DNA from: Cohnella thailandensis
Lineage (GTDB): Bacteria; Bacillota; Bacilli; Paenibacillales; Paenibacillaceae
Direction of reading: 5' to 3'
NCBI RefSeq assembly: GCF_014212135.1
Contig: NZ_JACJVQ010000013.1
Span: 330,658-390,609, forward strand
DNA length: 59,952 bases
The position numbers and the translations under genes are program-made. Positions 21,548 through 30,600 of this stretch are shown here, in pieces. The notes under the pieces were generated by a model that saw only the letters and a list, made by a program, of their open reading frames with translations, had not been told where the DNA came from and ran no database searches. How positions within the stretch are numbered: position 1 is the first letter of the stretch; each line of letters opens with the position of its first letter.

Positions 21548-23467
21548 TTACATCGCGCCGGCGGCGCTCGCGGCCGCGCCGCCCGTGAACTGGCTGTTGT
21601 AAAGCTCCGCGTAGAAACCGCCTCGCGACAGCAGCTCCGCGTGCGTCCCCTGCTCGATGACCGTTCCCTTGTTCATGACGAGAATGAGATCGGCGTCGCG
21701 GATCGTCGAGAGGCGATGCGCGATGACGAAGCTCGTACGGCCTTCCATGAGACGGTTCATCGCCTGCTGAATGTGAATCTCGGTCCGCGTATCGACGCTG
21801 CTCGTCGCCTCGTCGAGGATAAGAATGGCGGGATCGGCGAGAATCGCGCGGGCGATCGTCAGCAGCTGCTTCTGGCCTTGGGAGATGTTCGACGCTTCTT
21901 CGTTCAGAACCGTATCGTAGCCGTCCGGCAGCGTGCGGATGAAGTGGTCGGCATAAGCCGCCTTCGCGGCCTGCACGACATCCTCTTCCGTCGCCCCCTC
22001 GCGTCCGTAGGCAATGTTGTCCCGGATCGTTCCGTTGAACAGCCACGTGTCCTGAAGCACCATGCCGAACAGGCTTCGCAGATCTCCTCTCTTGAGCTGC
22101 GCGATGTCCCGGCCGTCGATCGTGATCGAGCCCGAGTTTATCTCGTAGAACCGCATGAGCAGGTTGACGAGCGTCGTCTTGCCCGCGCCCGTCGGTCCGA
22201 CGATCGCGATCGTCTGCCCGCTGCGAACGTCGATGCTCAGGTCGTCGATCAGCGGCTCTTCTTCCTTATAGCTGAAATTCACATGACGGAAGCGGACGTC
22301 CCCGTGAACCTCGGACGACTTCAATCGGCCCTGCTGCTCCGGCACCTCTTCCGGTTCGTCCAGCAGCTCGAACACCCTCTCCGCCGACGCGATGGTCGAC
22401 TGGATGATGTTGGCGATGTTCGCCGTCTGGGTGATCGGCATCGTGAACTGCCTGGCGTACTGGATGAACGCTTGGATATCGCCGACCGTGATCGACTGCC
22501 TCGTGACCAGGATCCCGCCGACGACGCTGATGGCGACATAGCCGATGTTGCCGATGAAGCTCATCAGCGGCATCATGACGCCGGAGACGAATTGCGCCCT
22601 CCAGCCGGCTTGGTACAGCCTGTCGTTGATCTCGTTAAACTTCGCCTTGGACTTCTCCTCGTGTCCGAACGCCTTGACGATCGCATGTCCGGTATACATC
22701 TCTTCGACATGCCCGTTCAGCTGCCCAAGCTCCGCCTGCTGGTTCTTGAAGTACGTTTGGGAACGGCCGGCGATCGCCTTGATCACCAGGAAGCTCAGCG
22801 GCAACGTGAGCACCAGGATGAGCGTCAGAAGCGGACTGATCGTCAGCATCATGACGATGATCCCGACCAGCGTGACCACCGAGGTGATCATCTGGGTAAG
22901 GCTCTGCTGGAGCGTGTTCGCGATGTTGTCGACGTCGTTCACGACCCGGCTCAGAATCTCCCCGTGCGTCTTCGAGTCGAAGAATTTCAACGGAAGGCGA
23001 TTAAGCTTCGCATTCACTTCGTTGCGAAGATGATACACGGTACGCTGAGCGACGCCCGCCATCAGGAACTGCTGAACGTAGGTGAACAGCGAGCTGACCA
23101 CGTACAAGCCCGCCAGGAGCACGACGATCTGCCAGATGCCGGCGAAGTCGATGCTCGCGCCCGCTTCGCCTTGGATCTTGGCCATGATTCCGTCGAATAG
23201 CTTGTCGGTCGCTTGGCCGAGAATTTTGGGGCTGAAGATGGAGAAAACGGTACTTAAGATGGCGGTAATAAGCACGGCGAGCAATTTGAAGCGGTATGGA
23301 CGCAAATACCCGAGCAGCCGCCGGAACGAGCCCTTGAAGTTCTTCGCCTTCTGGCCCGGCATCATCATTCCGGGAGGGCCGCCGCCGAAGCCGGGACCGG
23401 GACCTCTAGGTCCTCCATGCCCCTTGCCGCCCGGACCGCCGGGAGGACGGTTGTCGTGGTTGCTCAT
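21548..23467 (-). CDS. ABC exporter half-transporter with Gly/Pro-rich N-terminus
   Basis: A type IV (multidrug-type) ABC half-transporter, 639 residues. An unusual Gly/Pro/Met-rich stretch (about residues 8-40, e.g. GPGPGFGGGPPGMMMPG) precedes six membrane helices (about 60-350). The nucleotide-binding domain has Walker A GPTGAGKTT (K430), signature NISQGQKQ, and Walker B with catalytic E553 in LDEATSSVD. The start overlaps the upstream partner's stop by four bases. The partner's ATPase site is degenerate, so this subunit probably supplies the intact catalytic glutamate of a YfiBC/LmrCD-type heterodimer. Substrate unknown. Confidence 0.9.
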   Translation of the reverse strand: MSNHDNRPPGGPGGKGHGGPRGPGPGFGGGPPGMMMPGQKAKNFKGSFRRLLGYLRPYRFKLLAVLITAILSTVFSIFSPKILGQATDKLFDGIMAKIQGEAGASIDFAGIWQIVVLLAGLYVVSSLFTYVQQFLMAGVAQRTVYHLRNEVNAKLNRLPLKFFDSKTHGEILSRVVNDVDNIANTLQQSLTQMITSVVTLVGIIVMMLTISPLLTLILVLTLPLSFLVIKAIAGRSQTYFKNQQAELGQLNGHVEEMYTGHAIVKAFGHEEKSKAKFNEINDRLYQAGWRAQFVSGVMMPLMSFIGNIGYVAISVVGGILVTRQSITVGDIQAFIQYARQFTMPITQTANIANIIQSTIASAERVFELLDEPEEVPEQQGRLKSSEVHGDVRFRHVNFSYKEEEPLIDDLSIDVRSGQTIAIVGPTGAGKTTLVNLLMRFYEINSGSITIDGRDIAQLKRGDLRSLFGMVLQDTWLFNGTIRDNIAYGREGATEEDVVQAAKAAYADHFIRTLPDGYDTVLNEEASNISQGQKQLLTIARAILADPAILILDEATSSVDTRTEIHIQQAMNRLMEGRTSFVIAHRLSTIRDADLILVMNKGTVIEQGTHAELLSRGGFYAELYNSQFTGGAAASAAGAM

Positions 23468-25206
23468 GCGATCTCCTCCTCCGACAGCTGCGAAGCGACG
23501 ATTTCTCGGTAAACCTCGCAGGATTTCAGTAGCTCTTTATGCTTGCCGATTCCGACGACCCGCCCCTCGTCAAGGACGATGATTTGATCCGCGTCCATGA
23601 TCGTGCTGACCCGCTGCGCGACGATCATCACGGCGGCTTCCGTCGTCTCCGATCTCAGCGCCGCGCGCAGCTTGGCGTCGGTCTTGTAGTCGAGCGCCGA
23701 GAAGCTGTCGTCGAACAGGTAGATGTCCGGCTTGCGGACAAGGGCTCTCGCGATCGAGATCCGCTGCTTCTGCCCTCCGGAGACGTTCGAGCCGCCTTGC
23801 GCGATCGGCGAGCCGAAGCCTTCCTGCATCTCCTCGATAAAGCCCGAGGCCTGCGCGATCTCCGCCGCGTGCCGGACCTCATCGTCCGAGGCGTCTTCGC
23901 GGCCGAACCGGATGTTGTCGGCGATCGTTCCCGTGAACAGCACCGCTTTCTGGGGGACGAGACCGATCTTGGCGCGAAGCTGCTCTTGGGTATAGTCGCG
24001 CACGTCCCTGCCGTCGATCCGGACGCTTCCGGAATCCGCGTCGTAGAAACGGGGAATCAGGTTGATGATCGACGATTTGCCCGAGCCGGTGCCGCCGATG
24101 ATGGCGGTAATCTCTCCCGGATTCGCCTTGAAGGATATTCCGCTGAGCGCGGGCTGCTCGGCGCCCGGATAACTGAACGTGACGTCAGCGAATTCGATCG
24201 TGCCGCGTTTGGACTGAAGCGATCCCGCTCCGGCCCTGCCGGCGCCGTCCGTGTCGCGAATGACCGCCTCTTGCTGCAGCACTTCGTTGATGCGCACGGC
24301 GGAAGCGGACGCTCTCGGCACCATGACGAACATCATCGACATCATGAGCAGCGAGAACATGATCTGCATGCCGTATTGAAGGAACGCCATCAGGTCGCCG
24401 ACCTGCATATGTTCGTGGCTGATTCGGATGCCTCCGAACCAGATGATCGACAGCGATACGAAGTTCATGATGAGCATCATGAGCGGCATCATGAACGCCA
24501 TGATCTGATTTACCTTGATAGAGGTATCCGTCAACTCGGCATTCGCCGCCTCGAACCGTTTCTTCTCATGCTCCAGCCGATTGAACGAGCGGATGACCCG
24601 GATGCCGGTCAGCCCTTCCCGAAGCACCAGATTAAGCTTATCCAACCGTTTCTGGATGGATTTGAAGTGCGGCATCGCCTTGCGGACGATCAGGTAAATC
24701 GTCAGCGCGAGCACCGGAATGGCGACCGCCAGCACGAGCGTCAGCTTGGCATCCTTGGATAAAGCCATGATAAGTCCGCCTATGGACATCATCGGCGCCA
24801 TGATCATCATCCGCATCATCATGATGAGAACCTGCTGGACCTGGTTGATGTCATTGGTGGTGCGGGTAATGAGCGAAGCCGTCCCGAGCTTGTCGAATTC
24901 CTGCAGCGAGAAATTCTCCACGTGGGAGAACACTTTGCCGCGAACGACGAGGCCGAAGCCGGAAGCGACTTTGGAAGAATAGTAGCTCGCCAGAATGGAG
25001 AAAGCCGTTCCTCCCAGCGTCACGAGAAGCATGAACCCTCCCATTTTCCAGATGTAGCCCTGATTCTCTCCGATGACCCCCTTGTTAACGATATCCGCCA
25101 TCAGAGTCGGCAGATAAAGCTCCGACAGAGACTGCAGGAGAACCAGCGCCATGACAAGAGCGACGCCCCAGCGATAGGGCCTCAGAAACCGAAACAGCTT
25201 TAGCAT
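23464..25206 (-). CDS. ABC exporter half-transporter with degenerate ATPase site
   Basis: The first gene of the pair, 580 residues, with six membrane helices (about 15-310) and an ATPase domain. Walker A is GGTGSGKSS (K377) and the signature is NVSGGQKQ. Walker B reads LFDDSFSALD, so the catalytic glutamate is D500. This marks the asymmetric subunit of heterodimeric exporters such as LmrCD/BmrCD. The start MLKLFRFLRPYRW at 25206 has GGAG upstream; the 13-residue longer frame lacks a signal. No regulator gene adjoins the pair. Confidence 0.9.
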   Translation of the reverse strand: MLKLFRFLRPYRWGVALVMALVLLQSLSELYLPTLMADIVNKGVIGENQGYIWKMGGFMLLVTLGGTAFSILASYYSSKVASGFGLVVRGKVFSHVENFSLQEFDKLGTASLITRTTNDINQVQQVLIMMMRMMIMAPMMSIGGLIMALSKDAKLTLVLAVAIPVLALTIYLIVRKAMPHFKSIQKRLDKLNLVLREGLTGIRVIRSFNRLEHEKKRFEAANAELTDTSIKVNQIMAFMMPLMMLIMNFVSLSIIWFGGIRISHEHMQVGDLMAFLQYGMQIMFSLLMMSMMFVMVPRASASAVRINEVLQQEAVIRDTDGAGRAGAGSLQSKRGTIEFADVTFSYPGAEQPALSGISFKANPGEITAIIGGTGSGKSSIINLIPRFYDADSGSVRIDGRDVRDYTQEQLRAKIGLVPQKAVLFTGTIADNIRFGREDASDDEVRHAAEIAQASGFIEEMQEGFGSPIAQGGSNVSGGQKQRISIARALVRKPDIYLFDDSFSALDYKTDAKLRAALRSETTEAAVMIVAQRVSTIMDADQIIVLDEGRVVGIGKHKELLKSCEVYREIVASQLSEEEIA

Positions 25207-25329
25207 TTGATCACACTCCAATAGGTTCGATCCTCTTGATCTCAAAGCAATAAAGTAACCCGAAAATATGAACTGAATATGAACTGGGCTTGCGGAGAGG
25301 ATCTGCCGGGAATACGGCTGACGTTGAGG

Positions 25330-26409
25330 CTACTTTTGCTTCGTCTTGATGTAGCCGTCGTTCTCTATGTCGACGCGGGCACGAAAGTCGACCTTCAGGC
25401 GGCCGTAATCCTCTTCCCTCCAGTCGCGCAGCCGTTCCCTGGGAATGCAGCGGCGGAAATCCTGCCCGAAGGCGAAGATGTCGGCCTTCTCCTTGCGGAC
25501 TTGCTCGAACAGGCGGTCGAAACGGCTCTTGAACTGCTCGGACAGCTGCCTCATGACCTGATCCTCGGTCATCTCTTCCTTCAGCTCGATCAGGTCCACG
25601 GATAGGTTCAAGGTCGCGGCCAGGCGGGGAGTGTCGCCGTCCATCCATCCCCTTCTCTTCACGCGGGTGCCGCTGATCATGACGCTCGCGTTCTTCATCA
25701 CTTCGATTTTACCCTGTCCGCTCTCTCCGTTGAACACGTTGAACAAAAGAGTTTCGTCGGGGCTGATCCGGCCGACCATTCTTCCGTTGCGGATGACGGC
25801 GGAGCCGATGTGCTCGATGGTCGTTCGGCCGCCGGACCGGATGATCGGAACCACGACGTCCCGGGTATACGAATGAACGCTGCGGTACACCTGCCAGACC
25901 CGGGACAGCGCGATCTGCGGACTCCAGCCGGCGTTCTTCTCGAAGAAGTCGAACAGGTTGCTGACGTTCGGATCGGCCCGCTGCCCGATCTTCCGGAAGA
26001 ACGGCTCCAGCTCTTCGTCGCATATAACGACGAGAGCCTTCGGGGAAATGTCGCGCGCCCGCATAAAAAATTCAAAAACGTCGCCCATCCCCATCTGCGC
26101 CAAATTCACGTGGACCAGGATGATTTTCAAATGAAGCAGATCCACCTCGGACTCCAGATTCATCGCCATCTGGTCGATCGCTTTCGTAATCGTATGCCCC
26201 TCCGAAGAAACGACCTTGACGTCGGTCCCCTTCTCCTTGGGCTCCGGCAGCTTGAGAAACACTCGGTACCCCTCCTCCACCGTCTGCAAGCCGAGCACGA
26301 CCGGAAGCGACCTGTGGTTGATGTCCTTGTAATCCCAGCAGCCGGTGCCGGCTGCGACCGTCAAGCCTAACGCCGCGGCGAGCTTAAGAATTCGTTGGAA
26401 TGCTCTCAT
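25330..26409 (-). CDS. Ger(x)C-type spore germination lipoprotein
   Basis: Third subunit of a spore germinant receptor, anchored on the outer face of the inner spore membrane. 359 residues with lipobox VAAGTGC (C24), followed by WDYKDINHRSLPVVLGL, typical of GerAC/YndF proteins. The conserved C-terminal region includes FDRLFEQVRKEKADIFAFG. The start at 26409 has AAGGA nine bases upstream and lies inside the end of the gerB-type gene (26-base overlap), so the genes are coupled. The germinant cannot be predicted. Confidence 0.92.
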   Translation of the reverse strand: MRAFQRILKLAAALGLTVAAGTGCWDYKDINHRSLPVVLGLQTVEEGYRVFLKLPEPKEKGTDVKVVSSEGHTITKAIDQMAMNLESEVDLLHLKIILVHVNLAQMGMGDVFEFFMRARDISPKALVVICDEELEPFFRKIGQRADPNVSNLFDFFEKNAGWSPQIALSRVWQVYRSVHSYTRDVVVPIIRSGGRTTIEHIGSAVIRNGRMVGRISPDETLLFNVFNGESGQGKIEVMKNASVMISGTRVKRRGWMDGDTPRLAATLNLSVDLIELKEEMTEDQVMRQLSEQFKSRFDRLFEQVRKEKADIFAFGQDFRRCIPRERLRDWREEDYGRLKVDFRARVDIENDGYIKTKQK

Positions 26410-27475
26410 AGTCCGGTTCCTTCTTCGCCCGTCTCCCGATCCAGTATACCGTAGCCGGGACGACAAGCATGATATAGGCGCGAATCCAAGTGTTCCACAT
26501 GAACAGGAGCTCGATATCGTGCCAGGATCTGATTCTCAGGCAGCATCCGAAGACGATCGCCGACAAGACGAGAAGCGTCCACCCCCTGTTCATCCTCGGA
26601 AAAAATCGCACGGCAAGCTCGACGGACTGCCATAGCACCAACGCGACCAGCAGCATGACGAACGTAAGCAGGCTCATGAGAAAAAACACGGTGACCCGCT
26701 CGAACATAAGCCAGTTGATTTGGAGCGTATCGAGGGTGACGACGAACGGATAATGGAAGTTGGAAGCGGTCGCCTCCCCGAACGTAAGCACCGGTATGTA
26801 GACGGAGAATAGGAAAAACGGGACCAACAGGACCGATGCCCACATCAAGCCGCGGATGCGAAACGTAAAGTACGGCTGCACGAAGCCGAGGAACAAAAAT
26901 ACGCCGGCGAACGCGAAAAAGCTTTTGTAGAACGACGAATCCCATAAAAAACCGTAATGGCGGTCGAACAGCGGAAAAAAATAACGCCAATCCACGCTTT
27001 GGAACGAGGCGGCGAATATAAACAGAAACAACGGAAGGCAGACGATGGCGACCAGCGCCGTCGCATAGAAGATCGGCCGAATGCCGGCGTTCGCCAGCCA
27101 GACGGGAATCAGGAAAAGCAGCGCCATGACCGCCCATAGCGGCGTTTTCTCCAGGAAAACGATCGAGACGATCTCGGAATAGGCGCGAACGGTGATGACG
27201 TCGACCATGGCGTAATAGACAAAGACGGGCAAGAGCAGCAGGACGGCCGGCGCTTTGCCAAGCCCGAGGTATAGGCTCACCATATCCCGATTGCCGCCCA
27301 AGCTTAACCCTTTAACGAACAGCCAAAGAAAAAAAACATGCACGGCGAAGCCGACCAGGATCGGAACCCAGTGGCCTTCTTCCGCGCACGCGATAATATC
27401 TTCCGGGTAGATAAAAAAAATCAATCCCAAATGAGCGACGAAGTAGAACAGCAGGACGTGAACGCTCCTACTCAT
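26384..27475 (-). CDS. GerAB-type germination permease
   Basis: An integral membrane subunit of the germinant receptor, APC superfamily, 363 residues and about ten membrane helices (first at residues 5-25, last near 335-352). It is the subunit thought to bind the germinant. It overlaps the gerA-type gene by eight bases and the gerC-type gene by 26, a typical compact ger operon. No motif here identifies the ligand. Confidence 0.92.
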   Translation of the reverse strand: MSRSVHVLLFYFVAHLGLIFFIYPEDIIACAEEGHWVPILVGFAVHVFFLWLFVKGLSLGGNRDMVSLYLGLGKAPAVLLLLPVFVYYAMVDVITVRAYSEIVSIVFLEKTPLWAVMALLFLIPVWLANAGIRPIFYATALVAIVCLPLFLFIFAASFQSVDWRYFFPLFDRHYGFLWDSSFYKSFFAFAGVFLFLGFVQPYFTFRIRGLMWASVLLVPFFLFSVYIPVLTFGEATASNFHYPFVVTLDTLQINWLMFERVTVFFLMSLLTFVMLLVALVLWQSVELAVRFFPRMNRGWTLLVLSAIVFGCCLRIRSWHDIELLFMWNTWIRAYIMLVVPATVYWIGRRAKKEPDYESIPTNS

Positions 27476-28799
27476 GGCGAACCTCGTCCTTCCATCCGGG
27501 AAACTGGAGGTAGTTGACGCCGTACGTGCTCTGGCTCGCGAGGTAGCCGCAGATCGCCAAGAACCCCGCGAAGATCCCGATGATCCCGAAGATCGCCGAC
27601 AGGACTAGCGTCACGTACTTCAATACGCGAATCGCATACGAATTCTGAAACCCGGCGATCGTCGAATTCGCGATCGTCGTGGCCGCAAGCACGATGATGA
27701 GAAGATTGCTGACCAGCTTCGCGGAGACGACGGCTTGTCCCAGAATGATGCCTCCGACCATCGTGATCGTCGGGCCGACGCTCTTCGGCAGCCGGATGCT
27801 GCCCTCCAGTATCAATTCGAGGACAAGGAGCATCGTCAACGTTTCGAGGAAGGCCGGATAAGGGACGCCTTCCCGGCTCTGCGCGACCGACAGGGCGAGC
27901 TGAATGCGAAGCGCCTCGGGATTGATCGCCACGAGGGCGACGTATAGCGCGGGGAGAAGGATCGTCATCAAGGCGCCGATGACGCGTATCGCCCGAATTC
28001 CGTACATGATGTAGACGGGGAAGTTCTGATCGCTCTCCAGGGCGAACAGATCCCATAGAAGCGTCGGCATGATGAGCGCGTAAGGCATCCGGTCGACAAA
28101 CAAGATGACCTTGCCCTTGCGCAGCATGCAGGCCGCCTCCGACGGCAGCTCGGTCGAATTCAGCTTGGTGATGAGGGAACGCTTGGGATAGCCGAGCGCC
28201 GCGATCAGGCCCTGCAGCGTGGATACGTCCTCGATCTTGTTCGTCCTTAGGTTCTCGTCCAGCTTGCGGACGAAATCAGGATCGGCTCGGCCCGCCATGT
28301 ACAGAATGGCGACTCTCGTCGGGGAGTCGCGGCCTGTTCGAACGACATCGACTTTGAGCATGGCGGATCGAAGAAACTGGCGGGCGATGCCGATGTTGGT
28401 GTCGACGTTCTCGGTGAAGGCCGAGGCGGGACCCCGGATGACGTTCTCCAGATTCGGGCTGCTGACGGGCCTCTCCAGCATTCTTGCGACGGGTGTCAGC
28501 ACCCAGCAAATTCCGTTCTCCTTCTCCGGAACGACAAGCAGCTTGCCGTCCAATACGGCTTGAACGGCTTCCTTGGAATCGTTGGCCGAGCTCTCGAAGC
28601 CGAGCAGCCGCTTCTCGGACAGGCCGTCTCCGGGCGTCGACGCCGCGAACTTCCAGACGGCGGATTTGGTCTCGGCCAGATCGACGAGCGAGCCGAAACC
28701 GAGCAGCCGTACCGTTTCCCCGAGCAAATCGTCGCGTTCGTCCAGCCAATCGATATCGTCCTTAAAGCGCCGCGACAGCTCCTCGATCCAATCCGCCAT
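27468..28799 (-). CDS. GerAA-type germination receptor subunit
   Basis: First gene of the ger operon, 443 residues. A soluble N-terminal domain (about 1-250) leads to the family core PSEAACMLRKGKVILFVDRMP and five or so membrane helices (about 255-430), including ITMVGGIILGQAVV. In the family this subunit forms an oligomeric ion channel in the inner spore membrane. GGAGGGC precedes the ATG. The three genes run without gaps. I found no convincing SigG promoter in the 28800-28960 gap. Confidence 0.93.
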   Translation of the reverse strand: MADWIEELSRRFKDDIDWLDERDDLLGETVRLLGFGSLVDLAETKSAVWKFAASTPGDGLSEKRLLGFESSANDSKEAVQAVLDGKLLVVPEKENGICWVLTPVARMLERPVSSPNLENVIRGPASAFTENVDTNIGIARQFLRSAMLKVDVVRTGRDSPTRVAILYMAGRADPDFVRKLDENLRTNKIEDVSTLQGLIAALGYPKRSLITKLNSTELPSEAACMLRKGKVILFVDRMPYALIMPTLLWDLFALESDQNFPVYIMYGIRAIRVIGALMTILLPALYVALVAINPEALRIQLALSVAQSREGVPYPAFLETLTMLLVLELILEGSIRLPKSVGPTITMVGGIILGQAVVSAKLVSNLLIIVLAATTIANSTIAGFQNSYAIRVLKYVTLVLSAIFGIIGIFAGFLAICGYLASQSTYGVNYLQFPGWKDEVRHE

Positions 28800-28880
28800 G
28801 CCCCGCCCTCCGCTTTGTGGGTTTTCTTCCAGTTTCTGCAGAGGGTGCTCTTTCTATTCGGCGGTTGCGGGAGGGCGTGA

Positions 28881-28915
28881 CGGATCGCAACGAAGAGGCG
28901 GATCGCAGCGAAGGG
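28881..28915. repeat. Two tandem copies of an 18-bp sequence before the ger operon
   Basis: CGGATCGCAACGAAGAGG is followed at once by CGGATCGCAGCGAAGGG, in the gap between clpP and the ger operon. Confidence 0.6.
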
Positions 28916-28960
28916 CGGTAAAAAGAAAACGGGGCGTAAATCTCTCCGGAAAATCGATCG

Positions 28961-29536
28961 TCAGGCCAGGATCTTGTCGATCAACCCGTACTCGAGAGCT
29001 TCCTCGGCCGACATGAAGTTGTCGCGGTCCGAGTCCTTCTCGATCTTCTCGATCGGCTGCCCCGTACGTTCAGAATAGATCCGGTTAAGCCGGTCGCGAG
29101 TCTTCATAATATGGCGGGCGCGGATCTCGATGTCGCTCGCCTGCCCTTGGGCGCCGCCGAGCGGCTGGTGGATCATGACCTCGGCGTTCGGCAGCGCGAA
29201 GCGTTTGCCCTTAGCGCCGGCCACCAGCAAGAACGAGGCCGCGGAAGCCGCTATGCCCACGCAGATCGTCGAGACGTCGGGCTTGATGAACTGCATCGTG
29301 TCGTATATGGCGAACGCGGCCGAGACCGAGCCTCCCGGAGACTGAATGTAGAGGCTGATGTCCTTCTCCGGATCGTCCGCGGCCAAGAACAGCATCTGGG
29401 CGATAATGGCGTTGGCGACGTTGTCGTCGATCGCCGTTCCGAGAAAGATGATTCTGTCCTTCAGCAGGCGGGAGTAGATGTCATAAGACCGTTCTCCGCG
29501 GTTCGATTGTTCGACGACGATTGGCACAAAGCTCAT
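28961..29536 (-). CDS. clpP: ATP-dependent Clp protease proteolytic subunit
   Basis: Serine protease of the ClpP barrel, which works with ClpX/ClpC unfoldases. 191 residues with the full triad: S98 in GIAASAAS, H123 in [11 protein letters not shown]172 in DSDRDNF. The start is like housekeeping ClpP ([19 protein letters not shown]), but the segment around S98 (AASAASF) and the ending DKILA differ a little from the usual AASMGAF. It could be the main ClpP or a second paralogue; this window cannot tell. AAAGGAGGG precedes the ATG. No heat-shock (CtsR) operator was seen. Confidence 0.93.
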   Translation of the reverse strand: MSFVPIVVEQSNRGERSYDIYSRLLKDRIIFLGTAIDDNVANAIIAQMLFLAADDPEKDISLYIQSPGGSVSAAFAIYDTMQFIKPDVSTICVGIAASAASFLLVAGAKGKRFALPNAEVMIHQPLGGAQGQASDIEIRARHIMKTRDRLNRIYSERTGQPIEKIEKDSDRDNFMSAEEALEYGLIDKILA

Positions 29537-29568
29537 GGGGATTCCCTCCTTTGGTTAGTAAAACGTTC

Positions 29569-29820
29569 TTATGCGGCGCTGCGAAGGCTCGCGATCGGGC
29601 CGCTTCCAAGCTTGCTTCTTCCCGCAACCGCTTGACCGAACCCGGATGCATGCACGCGCAGCAACGGAGCGTTAGGCTCGCCTTGCTCCCCTAACGGGAC
29701 GACGGCGAAGGTCGCCTCCGATTCCCAGATCACGATGCTTCTCTTCCCTTGCGGCGCCGACTCCCTCGGCTCCGCTTCCTTGACGGCATCCTCTTGCTTC
29801 GTCTTCACGCTGTCGCTCAT
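29569..29820 (-). CDS. Unrecognised 83-residue protein coupled to the ArsR-like regulator
   Basis: I do not recognise this protein. The first 26 residues are charged and probably disordered (MSDSVKTKQEDAVKEAEPRE). Then comes a likely beta-strand pair (KRSIVIWESEATFAVVPLGE) and a glycine/serine-rich tail. AAGGAGG lies before the ATG at 29820, and the ATG overlaps the regulator's stop (ATGA). Translation is therefore likely. It may be a regulatory partner or anti-regulator, but that is a guess. Confidence 0.6.
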   Translation of the reverse strand: MSDSVKTKQEDAVKEAEPRESAPQGKRSIVIWESEATFAVVPLGEQGEPNAPLLRVHASGFGQAVAGRSKLGSGPIASLRSAA

Positions 29821-30443
29821 GGTTTGCTTCCTCCTTGATCCAATTGGGGGTAAACGGCGAGAATCGCCTTGAAGCCGCCTTCCTGCGCGCCTTGCGCCCG
29901 ATACTTCCGGACGACCGACCGGACCGCTTCCTCGTAATCGCGCAGGAACTGCTCTCTCGTCTTCTCGTCCGGAAGGCTGAGGTCCGTCTCCAGCACCGCG
30001 CTGGGAACCTCCTCTTCGGAATCCGACACCTCCATGAGCCGCAGGGCATCCGTGCGGATCCGTTCGGATACGTTCACCAGCTGCCGCAGCGCCCCTTGAT
30101 CCTTCATCCGTTGCGTCAGATCCTCGGACCATCCGAACGAATCCGGGATGACGTAGGAGCGCGCGATCGCTTGGTACAGCGCCTCGATGAGATTCTTCAC
30201 CTGGCGCGTCCCGCTTCTTCGGATCAGGCCGACTTTCTCCAGGCTCTTCAGATGGTAATTCAGCTTCTGCGGCGTCTGGCTCATCTGCCGGGCCAGCTCC
30301 GCGGCGGAGGCGGGTTCCGCCAGCAGCTGAAGAATCTCCGCGCGCATCGGGTTCAGCAGCGCCAAGGCTTGCTCCGGAGTTTCCAGCCGGTATACGTCCG
30401 CAATGGGACTCGAGTTCGTCTTCGACATCCTGCTCATCACCAT
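29817..30443 (-). CDS. ArsR-like winged-helix regulator with C-terminal extension
   Basis: A 208-residue DNA-binding protein. Residues about 20-90 form a winged helix (LNPMRAEILQLLAEPASAAE, LNYHLKSLEKVGLIRR). The remaining 110 residues form an all-helical domain seen in larger ArsR/HTH_20-type regulators. No metal-binding cysteines are present. The start is ambiguous between ATG at 30443 and internal ATGs at 30437 and 30428; none has a good ribosome site. It is divergent from lplA and coupled to the 83-residue gene. Confidence 0.82.
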   Translation of the reverse strand: MVMSRMSKTNSSPIADVYRLETPEQALALLNPMRAEILQLLAEPASAAELARQMSQTPQKLNYHLKSLEKVGLIRRSGTRQVKNLIEALYQAIARSYVIPDSFGWSEDLTQRMKDQGALRQLVNVSERIRTDALRLMEVSDSEEEVPSAVLETDLSLPDEKTREQFLRDYEEAVRSVVRKYRAQGAQEGGFKAILAVYPQLDQGGSKP

Positions 30444-30458
30444 AAAAATTAATTTTTA
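30443..30458. promoter_or_regulatory. AT-rich palindrome next to the ArsR-like gene
   Basis: TAAAAATTAATTTTTA is a perfect 16-bp palindrome touching the regulator's start codon, in the gap shared with lplA. Its position suits an autoregulatory operator. A chance AT-rich palindrome is possible. Confidence 0.4.
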
Positions 30459-30600
30459 CGTAAATTCATTTTATTGCGACTCTCCCGGAAAGTCAAGGGC
30501 ATGAGTCCTGCGCGCCGCCCATTTGTTCTGATTCCCGTCCTGGCGTAAAATAGAAGCATCATCGCTAATTAATCGCCCACAAGAAGGAGGAAGCTACGAG

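Noticed and set aside
21216..21602. A plus-strand ORF through the palindrome array with repeated DMKFHVYF/HEISCLF-like stretches
   Set aside because: The repeat interval alternates between 51 and 52 bases, so successive copies shift frame. There is no ribosome site, and the ORF runs into the antisense of the exporter gene.
28961..29536. ClpP as a phage or defence-associated protease
   Set aside because: All triad residues and the overall sequence are of housekeeping type, and neighbours are germination and metabolic genes.
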